From assembly GCA_964442015.1 (NCBI GenBank), contig CAYTYA010000097.1, positions 1-5,391 on the forward strand: a DNA stretch of 5,391 nucleotides. Direction: 5' to 3'. This document shows, piece by piece, positions 1 through 5,391 of this stretch; within the stretch, counting starts at the first letter, position 1; every line of letters begins with the position of its first letter. The notes under the pieces are model-generated. The model did no database searches, was not told the origin of the DNA, and worked only from the letters and a program-made list of their open reading frames with translations. The position numbers and the translations under genes were made by a program. The stretch comes from GCA-002701945 sp964442015. GTDB taxonomy: Bacteria > Fidelibacterota > Marinisomatia > Marinisomatales > TCS55.

Positions 1-1
1 A

Positions 2-2650
2 AAAGGAGCTGCATTAAAAACTTTACTCAATTTATCAGGTGATAGAGCTAAAAGTTATCTAACATATGATAAATTGAAAATGTATGTCTATGGAAATAGC
101 CCATGGATACAAACTTCGGAAACGAAAGTAAAGTTTTTTATGAGATTTGGTCTTGGGGAAGATTATTATGAATTAATCCAACCTGTATACCAAGGGTGGG
201 ATGAATCAGAAAATAGAAACACAATTAGTCTTAATTTAAATTGGCTTACTCAACTAAAACTCCAAGACTCAACAAATGTAAAAAAACTTAATGAATATGA
301 TACAATAACTGATTCATCAGGGATCAAATATTATACATTTTATGATGATGAAGGTTTTCCTACAGGTAAACAAATAAGGATTAAAGGTAAACCAGCATTA
401 TCAAGAATTAAATTTTTTATGGTTGGTGTTAAAAATGTTTCGGATGAATGGATAAACGGTGAAGTTTGGATAGATGAGTTACGATTAAGTGGTGTTAAAA
501 AAGATAAAGGGGTTGCAATGAGATTAACATCAAGATTAAGTCTTGCTGATATTGCAAACACATCAATTACTTATAGTAAAAAGGATGCAGATTTTCATGT
601 ATTACAGCAACGATTAGGCACCAATCAAACAGGAGAAAATTTTAATCTAAATACAAATTTTCAACTACATAAGTTATTACCAAAATCATGGGGAATTAAT
701 ATCCCGTTGAATTTGTCAATGACAAATTCGTCCAACACGCCTAAATACTTTCCTGGTTCAGATATTTTAGTTAATCTGGGAGAGGCTCCAGATTCAATCC
801 TAACAAAATCCACCGGATTAAATTTTAGTACATCCTTAACAAAATCTAGTAAATCTGATAACAAAATTATTAAGTATACATTAGATAAAATAAAGCCAAG
901 TTTTAGCGCTAGTAAATCTTTCTCATCAAATGAATTAAATAAGGAAGTGTTGAATGAAAAATATTCAGGAAAAGTCAACTATTCTCTTCCATTTGGTCGT
1001 GATAATTATATAAGCCCTTTTAAATGGTTTAAGCCAATTCCTTTTATAGGACAAAAATTAAGTGAAATACATTTTTACTATACCCCATCAAATTTTAATA
1101 CTTCATTAAACTTTAGTGAAAGTTTGAGCCAAAGAATTAAGCGTGTTGGTGGAAAATCCCCTGATACATATAATTTTGGCCTAAATAGAAATTTTTCAAT
1201 GGACTATATGTTAACAGATGGAATAAAGACAAAATATACACGAGCAGTTAAAAGCGATATGCAAGATTATAGAGGATATGCATGGTTGGCAATTAAAGAT
1301 TTGGATCCAGGTATTGTAGAAAATATTACTGAAAATTTATCAACATCTTTAAATCCAACAATTTTTTCTTGGTTTAAGCCAAATATGAATTATTCATCTG
1401 CATACTCATGGAATCAAGATCGAGAAAGTACTATAGGTGGAGCTAATATAGGGACTCAATTACGTTTTTCTTCTAGCATTGCATTAAGTTTAGCAAACAT
1501 GTTTGAAGTTGTATATAAACCCCCTACAAAAGCTTCCACTGCGCCCAAAGGAAGATCTAGAAGAAGAAGAGGGGCAAAACAGGAGGAAGAAAAAGTGGAG
1601 GAGAAGGTACAAAAAGATATTCCTGTCCTAACCTTTGCACATGGATTTCTAAAGAAAATTAATCCTATAAATTTTAGTTATTCTGAGAATTTAACACGGA
1701 CTGGAAGAGGTGTTATTGGAGATGTTCCATTAGGATATCGATTTGGCTGGGAGCCCGATCATAATTTACCGCATTCTGAAAAGATAGGTTCCGATATTGG
1801 AGCATGGGATCACAAGCGCGATTTTTCATTACGATCTGGTTTTAATCTTACTAGAAGTATTAGTACAAGTTTTAATTATGCACAAAATGTATCAACAACA
1901 AGGAGTGGTTCTGGTACGGAACAGAGAAATATGTCACGTGATTATTTTGCATATGGTGAGAAATTGGAAAATGGACTTCCACTCCCGGGCTGGAGCATTC
2001 GTTGGTCTGGGTTGGAAAAACTTCCTATTATTAAAAAGTTTTTAAGATCTCTTTCACTTGAGCATGGTTTTAGTGGAAAAGAAGTTCGGGCTTGGCAATT
2101 TGAAAATTTTTCAGGTCCAAATATGCCTTTACTTGATTTAGAAACATTCATATCTGATTTTCAAGAATTTGAAAGATCATCCCGCGTTAATACAAATTTT
2201 TCACCATTAATAGGTTTAACTGCAAGCTTACAAAAGGGTATCTCGATGAATTTTAGACATAACCTTTCAAGATCATTAGATCGTGTACCAACAGGCATAA
2301 CCGTTCATCGAGATAAAAGTTATACATCCAGCGCTAATTATAGTCATAGAGGGGGAATTACGATTCCACTACCTTTTATGGAAGATTATAAAATACAAAA
2401 TACTGTTAATTTTCAGTTTAACTTTGATATGAATGAGAGCGAAACTCTAGGTAGTAAAAATGGTGGTTTGGAATTTGGACAGACTGCATTTAATTCAGGC
2501 TGGAAAACTGGTATCAGAATTACGTATACGTTTTCTGCCAAAGTGAGTGGAAGCATGATTTATGGTTACCATGAAAATGAATCCATGACCACTGGAAAGA
2601 AAATTGATCGCGATTTCGGATTTGATGTGAATATTGCTATTACAGGATAA
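2..2650 (+). CDS. sprA: SprA/Sov-type T9SS outer-membrane translocon, C-terminal part (5' end outside window)
   Basis: This is the end of the very large beta-barrel that forms the outer-membrane channel of the type IX secretion system. The frame is open from base 2, so the ATG at 74 is internal; 882 residues are visible, whereas SprA proteins usually exceed 2,000. The clearest family signature is EVWIDELRL at visible residue 154 (461-487), followed by a stretch of the ADIANTSITYSKKDADF type and then LPKSWGINIPLNLSM and NTPKYFPGSD, matching the order I know from SprA (VWVNELRL, LADF, PKxxGxxIP, NPKYxPxDPDI). The rest is alternating polar/hydrophobic, Asn/Ser/Phe-rich strands, as expected of a barrel. 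A charged Arg-then-Glu/Lys segment lies at visible residues 515-539, and SprA proteins often have a flexible basic/acidic linker about there. The chain ends in Gly rather than the aromatic residue common in barrels. The next gene starts 6 bases later. Confidence 0.92.
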   Translation, partial: KGAALKTLLNLSGDRAKSYLTYDKLKMYVYGNSPWIQTSETKVKFFMRFGLGEDYYELIQPVYQGWDESENRNTISLNLNWLTQLKLQDSTNVKKLNEYDTITDSSGIKYYTFYDDEGFPTGKQIRIKGKPALSRIKFFMVGVKNVSDEWINGEVWIDELRLSGVKKDKGVAMRLTSRLSLADIANTSITYSKKDADFHVLQQRLGTNQTGENFNLNTNFQLHKLLPKSWGINIPLNLSMTNSSNTPKYFPGSDILVNLGEAPDSILTKSTGLNFSTSLTKSSKSDNKIIKYTLDKIKPSFSASKSFSSNELNKEVLNEKYSGKVNYSLPFGRDNYISPFKWFKPIPFIGQKLSEIHFYYTPSNFNTSLNFSESLSQRIKRVGGKSPDTYNFGLNRNFSMDYMLTDGIKTKYTRAVKSDMQDYRGYAWLAIKDLDPGIVENITENLSTSLNPTIFSWFKPNMNYSSAYSWNQDRESTIGGANIGTQLRFSSSIALSLANMFEVVYKPPTKASTAPKGRSRRRRGAKQEEEKVEEKVQKDIPVLTFAHGFLKKINPINFSYSENLTRTGRGVIGDVPLGYRFGWEPDHNLPHSEKIGSDIGAWDHKRDFSLRSGFNLTRSISTSFNYAQNVSTTRSGSGTEQRNMSRDYFAYGEKLENGLPLPGWSIRWSGLEKLPIIKKFLRSLSLEHGFSGKEVRAWQFENFSGPNMPLLDLETFISDFQEFERSSRVNTNFSPLIGLTASLQKGISMNFRHNLSRSLDRVPTGITVHRDKSYTSSANYSHRGGITIPLPFMEDYKIQNTVNFQFNFDMNESETLGSKNGGLEFGQTAFNSGWKTGIRITYTFSAKVSGSMIYGYHENESMTTGKKIDRDFGFDVNIAITG
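1544..1618 (+). other. Charged low-complexity linker inside SprA
   Basis: Visible residues 515-539 of the SprA fragment run from a basic block (RSRRRRGAK) straight into an acidic/lysine block (QEEEKVEEKVQK), preceded by a Pro/Thr/Ala-rich stretch. At DNA level it is a purine run of AGA, GAG and GAA codons. It interrupts the beta-strand pattern, so it is probably a disordered loop between barrel strands. I recall a similar linker in other SprA proteins, but no alignment was done. Confidence 0.6.
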
Positions 2651-2659
2651 TATACAATG
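2644..2659 (+). promoter_or_regulatory. Weak Shine-Dalgarno and start of the M28/QC gene
   Basis: AGGA at 2644-2647 lies 9 bases before the ATG at 2657 and sits inside the last codons of sprA. Only 6 bases separate the sprA stop (TAA, 2648-2650) from this ATG, leaving no room for a separate promoter between the genes. This supports cotranscription and the chosen start, as does the lipoprotein signal peptide that begins there. Many Bacteroidota depend little on Shine-Dalgarno pairing, so the motif may be incidental. Confidence 0.4.
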
Positions 2660-3577
2660 AGACTATTAATTAAAAATTTTATGTGCTGTTTATCGTTTCT
2701 TGTAATTATTTCATGTAATGATTCAGTGCCAGAATTTGATCAAAATAGCGCCTATCAATTTCTATTAGATCAATGTGATTTTGGTCCACGTAATCCAGGA
2801 TCTGTAGGATATAATAATTGTAAAGCCTTTCTCCTAAAAACACTTGGAAGTTATTCTGATACAGTTTTTACTCAACCCTTTGTTATAGATGATATCGATG
2901 ATAAACAGTATGATTTAAGCAATATTATTGCTCAATATAATATTAAAAGCAGATCCCATTTGTTAATTGGTGCACATTGGGATACGAGGCCTTGGGCTGA
3001 TAATGATTTGAATATACAAAACCATGATCAACCAATAATAGGCGCTAATGATGGAGCTAGCGGTGTTTCAGTTCTTTTGGAATTAGCAAGAATATTTCAT
3101 GATAATCCTCCACCAATTAGGGTTTCTTTAGTATTATTTGATGGGGAAGATATGGGTAAACCTGGAATTCCTAAAAGCTATGCAAGAGGATCGCAGTTTT
3201 TTGCAAAAAACCTACCAATCAACACACCGGATGAAGCAATTATATTAGATATGATAGGTGATAAAGAACTACATATTCCTATTGAGCGCTATTCATATCA
3301 ACAAAATAGAGATCTAGTAAAAAGACTTTGGTCTTTAGCAAAAGAATTAAATTTGGAAGCTTTTGAATCAAGAATTGTTCACACAATATTTGATGATCAT
3401 GTCCCACTATGGCAAGAAGCAAAAATACCAGCTATTGATATAATTGATTTTAATTATCCTAATCGATATAGCAATTATTGGCACACATCACAAGATACCC
3501 CGGAAAATTGTTCAGCAGAAAGTTTAGGACAAGTAGGCAGTCTTTTAGTTCATTATATTTATGGAAGCCAGAAATGA
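2657..3577 (+). CDS. M28-family glutaminyl-peptide cyclotransferase-like lipoprotein
   Basis: Probably a zinc enzyme that cyclises N-terminal glutamine of exported proteins to pyroglutamate, tethered by lipid in the cell envelope. The 306-residue protein starts with a lipoprotein signal: Lys/Arg at the start, a hydrophobic core, then IISC with the lipidated Cys at 20. The M28/QC motifs follow in order: GAHWDTR with H107; GANDGASG with D132, a zinc ligand; LFDGEDMG with E164 as likely general acid/base and D165 as zinc ligand; ILDMIGD with D198 and D202; FDDHVPL with D247 and H248; and YWHTSQDTPEN with W275 and H276, the final zinc ligand. The DDHxP and WHTxxD motifs resemble animal glutaminyl cyclase more than a general aminopeptidase. 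Animal enzymes have Glu-Glu where this has Glu-Asp. An M28 aminopeptidase is the main alternative. It lies 6 bases after sprA and overlaps the next gene by 4 bases. Porphyromonas gingivalis has a related envelope cyclase. Confidence 0.87.
   Translation: MRLLIKNFMCCLSFLVIISCNDSVPEFDQNSAYQFLLDQCDFGPRNPGSVGYNNCKAFLLKTLGSYSDTVFTQPFVIDDIDDKQYDLSNIIAQYNIKSRSHLLIGAHWDTRPWADNDLNIQNHDQPIIGANDGASGVSVLLELARIFHDNPPPIRVSLVLFDGEDMGKPGIPKSYARGSQFFAKNLPINTPDEAIILDMIGDKELHIPIERYSYQQNRDLVKRLWSLAKELNLEAFESRIVHTIFDDHVPLWQEAKIPAIDIIDFNYPNRYSNYWHTSQDTPENCSAESLGQVGSLLVHYIYGSQK
3574..3577 (+). promoter_or_regulatory. ATGA stop/start overlap, likely translational coupling
   Basis: The TGA of the cyclotransferase-like gene (3575-3577) shares bases with the ATG of the next lipoprotein gene (3574-3576). 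A GGAAG at 3563-3567 is placed 6 bases ahead of the ATG and could act as a ribosome-binding site. This arrangement usually allows terminating ribosomes to re-initiate, and so keeps the two products in step. Confidence 0.6.
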
Positions 3578-4437
3578 GTTTTATCTATAAAATATTAAAA
3601 CATTTCTCCATTATTTTTATTTCCATCATCTTTTTTTATGGATGCCCAGGTTCTTCTGATAATAATGAAATCGATAACCCGTTAGGCAATTTACAATTTA
3701 CTTATTTACAGGATGATCGCATTCTTTACTTTGCCATTGAAGTTCAATCAAGTATTAATAGGTCTCCATTAGAAAGCACAATATTATATTGGTATGGAAC
3801 AGATACTACAGTCTTTCCAGATAATTTATCGTTAAATGATGAAGGCCAAAGTGGAGATATCATAAAAGGGGATGATTTATATTCATTAAAAGTGTTGAAT
3901 GACACACTATATTTATCAAATCCAATTTCTTTAGATGATACGGGAAAAGTTCATATGAAATTTCAGGCTAATTATGGTAATGGCTCTTCATTTGCGCTAC
4001 GAGATTCATTTTTTTTAGGAAATATTATTCCACAATTACAATACATTATTGCTCCTGATACTATAGTGCGACCAACGGATAATAGTGTAATATTTAAAGT
4101 GGTTAAAGCTAAAGCACATGATGCGAATGGATTAGATGATATACGAAGAGTGGGTTTTGTTTCATATCATGTTGAAGGTGATTCTTTTCTTAATAAAGGA
4201 AACTTAATTAACCTTTATGATGATGGTGGTGAAGTGATTATTTATGAACCCAATTTCACTAGCGGCGATTCAATAGCAAATGATGCAATATATAGTTTTC
4301 GTGTTCCCATATTTGGCTCAGGCAATGTAGATCCATCATTGCAAACGAAAACCGGAACTTTCAATTGGATTTTTGATGCTATGGATATGTCAAATACTTA
4401 TTCGGACACAGTTATACATAGGATTGTTGTAGAATGA
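3574..4437 (+). CDS. Unrecognised lipoprotein with two similar Asp/Gly-rich beta domains
   Basis: I do not recognise a named family. The 287-residue product starts with a lipoprotein signal peptide: Lys/His at positions 6-10, an Ile/Phe core, then FYGC with lipidated Cys at 24, followed by a Ser/Asp/Asn-rich tether. The mature part appears to be two Ig-like or fibronectin-like beta domains. Each carries a matching signature: LNDEG, SGD, GDDLYS at residues 87-104, and LYDDG, SGD, NDAIYS at 214-241. Such D-D-G / G-D / D-x-x-Y patterns recur in extracellular beta-sandwich domains and may bind calcium. No catalytic motif is visible. The ATG at 3574 is chosen because it begins the signal peptide and overlaps the preceding stop; the in-frame ATG at 3478 would add 32 residues without signal character. 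It overlaps the following propeller gene by ATGA. Its position suggests an envelope role linked to secretion, but this is inference. Confidence 0.8.
   Translation: MSFIYKILKHFSIIFISIIFFYGCPGSSDNNEIDNPLGNLQFTYLQDDRILYFAIEVQSSINRSPLESTILYWYGTDTTVFPDNLSLNDEGQSGDIIKGDDLYSLKVLNDTLYLSNPISLDDTGKVHMKFQANYGNGSSFALRDSFFLGNIIPQLQYIIAPDTIVRPTDNSVIFKVVKAKAHDANGLDDIRRVGFVSYHVEGDSFLNKGNLINLYDDGGEVIIYEPNFTSGDSIANDAIYSFRVPIFGSGNVDPSLQTKTGTFNWIFDAMDMSNTYSDTVIHRIVVE
4434..4437 (+). promoter_or_regulatory. ATGA stop/start overlap before the propeller gene
   Basis: The lipoprotein stop (TGA, 4435-4437) overlaps the ATG of the next gene (4434-4436). An AGGA at 4420-4423 is 10 bases before the ATG, a weak and slightly distant ribosome-binding site. 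This is the second consecutive ATGA junction, which supports coupled expression of the last three genes. Confidence 0.55.
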
Positions 4438-4490
4438 AGCGATTTATTCTTTTAATAATACTATTATTTAATGCAGACCTTATATATGCT
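4434..4490 (+). other. Signal peptide of the propeller protein, glutamine at +1
   Basis: Residues 1-19 contain a basic start (K2, R3), a hydrophobic core (residues 4-12) and a c-region ending I17-Y18-A19. The next residue is Q20 (CAA, 4491-4493). Small Ala at -1 fits signal peptidase I, and there is no cysteine to make it a lipoprotein. Gln at +1 is the pattern described as the 'Q-rule' for secreted proteins of Bacteroidota. Confidence 0.75.
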
Positions 4491-5391
4491 CAAAAGCTGT
4501 TTCCTTTTGACTACGCTTTTCGTTCTGTAATTGCTGATTCAACGGATTCATTATCATCAAGCACTAATACAATGCGTAGCAATGTAGTAACAGAAGTAAT
4601 TCTACAGGGAGAAAATTTGGTTTGGCTAGGAACTGGTTTAGGAATTAGTATTATTCGAGATTCACTTTCTGTTGAAACATTACAAGATACTATGGAGTTG
4701 ACCAATGGAGCGCTTACCAATAGAATTCCAATAGGAGGAATCTCTGCAATGACAACAGGAGATCGGGGTGGCCCCTATGAAAAATTTATGTTTGCAGCTG
4801 CAGCAGGCAGTGAAAATGATATTCCAATTGGAAAGGGAATAGTTTTTACAACAGACGCGACTGATAGTACAATAAATTGGATCTATTATGAGCAACCAAT
4901 AGATGATGCTTTATCAGATACGATACCATTCGGTGATATTGGTTTTGTAGCAGTTCTTCCTGTTACGGTGCCACAAGCCAATGTTACTTATGATATGGAT
5001 CTTTCAGAAGAATTTGCATGGACAGCAAGTTGGGCAGGTGGATTACGCCGTTTCAAGTTTAGTGACCAAGTGTGGGAAAGAGTTCCTTTGCCAATGGATA
5101 GCCAATATGAATTAACAACCTGCAAGGATACTTCCTATATACGAATAGGAGGAAAATATATTTTAAAAGATTATTATTTAAATCCTAGAGATCCGCTTGA
5201 TGGCGGGAATCATAACCATAAAGCATTCTCAGTACTAAGCTATAGTGACACCATATGGGTTGGCACAGCAAATGGCATAAACCGAGGTATTCTTGGATCT
5301 GGGAATTGTATTGATTGGAAGCATTATTCATATCCTATGGATAATTTATCTGGCAATTTTGTTGTTGGATTAGAAATTCAGCGATTGAATG
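4434..5391 (+). CDS. Secreted beta-propeller protein, N-terminal part (3' end outside window)
   Basis: An open frame from the ATG at 4434 runs to the right edge without a stop, giving 319 codons plus one base. The N-terminus is a signal peptidase I type signal: MKR, an Ile/Leu core, then LIYA, with likely cleavage between A19 and Q20. Three segments resemble two-component-regulator-propeller (Reg_prop) blades, whose signature is W-x-G-T-x-x-G-[IL]: VWLGTGLGIS (W64), WTASWAGGLRRF (W196) and WVGTANGINR (W275). Despite the family name, no histidine kinase part is seen, and the protein appears exported. In T9SS bacteria such propellers often carry a C-terminal sorting domain; PorZ, part of the surface attachment complex, is one known propeller of this sort. 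The C-terminus that would decide this is missing. The preceding gene overlaps by 4 bases. Spacing of the motifs is uneven, so blades between them are probably degenerate. A PorZ-like role or a simple secreted client are both possible. Confidence 0.85.
   Translation, partial: MKRFILLIILLFNADLIYAQKLFPFDYAFRSVIADSTDSLSSSTNTMRSNVVTEVILQGENLVWLGTGLGISIIRDSLSVETLQDTMELTNGALTNRIPIGGISAMTTGDRGGPYEKFMFAAAAGSENDIPIGKGIVFTTDATDSTINWIYYEQPIDDALSDTIPFGDIGFVAVLPVTVPQANVTYDMDLSEEFAWTASWAGGLRRFKFSDQVWERVPLPMDSQYELTTCKDTSYIRIGGKYILKDYYLNPRDPLDGGNHNHKAFSVLSYSDTIWVGTANGINRGILGSGNCIDWKHYSYPMDNLSGNFVVGLEIQRLN

Noticed and set aside
74..76. ATG at 74 as the start of the sprA gene
   Set aside because: The frame is open back to base 2 with SprA-like sequence (LSGDRAKSYLTYDKLKMYVYG), so this Met is internal and the gene begins outside the window.
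340..978. Minus-strand frames at 340-561 and 661-978
   Set aside because: They lie opposite well-supported SprA coding sequence, match no family I know, and have no convincing start context.
1797..2151. Plus-strand frame at 1797-2045 and minus-strand frame at 1942-2151
   Set aside because: Both are out-of-frame shadows of the SprA gene, with unlike composition and no domain signal.
3478..3573. Earlier in-frame ATG at 3478 for the second lipoprotein
   Set aside because: It would overlap the conserved WHT-to-end region of the M28/QC gene by 100 bases and put 32 polar residues before an otherwise classic lipoprotein signal.
4008..4020. T-run as a possible terminator or slippage site
   Set aside because: It lies inside the lipoprotein coding frame (Phe-Phe-Leu), has no preceding stem, and the frame continues normally with domain features on both sides.
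4511..4895. Minus-strand frames at 4511-4720 and 4680-4895
   Set aside because: They overlap the propeller gene, which has a signal peptide, Reg_prop-like motifs and an uninterrupted frame to the window edge.

Overview
The window is AT-rich (roughly one-third GC by eye) and is filled by four tightly packed genes, all on the + strand. The first gene is cut by the left edge and the last by the right edge. No intergenic gap exceeds 6 bases. No RNA gene, mobile element, CRISPR array, clear promoter or terminator is visible, so this looks like the interior of one operon.

Layout: (1) 2-2650 is the C-terminal 882 residues of a SprA/Sov-type protein, the giant outer-membrane barrel that forms the translocon of the type IX secretion system (T9SS). 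(2) 2657-3577 is a lipoprotein of the M28 / glutaminyl-peptide cyclotransferase family, with the metal and catalytic residues visible. (3) 3574-4437 is an unrecognised lipoprotein with two similar Asp/Gly-rich beta domains. (4) 4434 to the right edge is the N-terminal 319 residues of a secreted beta-propeller protein. Its predicted signal peptide ends just before a glutamine, and it carries three two-component-regulator-propeller-like motifs. Genes 2/3 and 3/4 overlap by ATGA, which suggests translational coupling.

The presence of SprA points to the Bacteroidota / Fibrobacterota-Chlorobiota (FCB) group. The low GC content, the divergent SprA and the propeller style would suit an uncultivated marine lineage such as Fidelibacterota (Marinimicrobia, SAR406), but this placement is an inference.

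A working model joins the genes as follows. SprA exports folded proteins across the outer membrane. The cyclotransferase-like lipoprotein could convert N-terminal Gln of freshly processed periplasmic proteins to pyroglutamate. The propeller protein, whose predicted mature N-terminus is Gln, would be both a client of that enzyme and a possible T9SS substrate or accessory (PorZ-like). The small two-domain lipoprotein may be a cell-surface or periplasmic partner. The individual family calls for genes 1 and 2 are strong; the functional linkage is a hypothesis.
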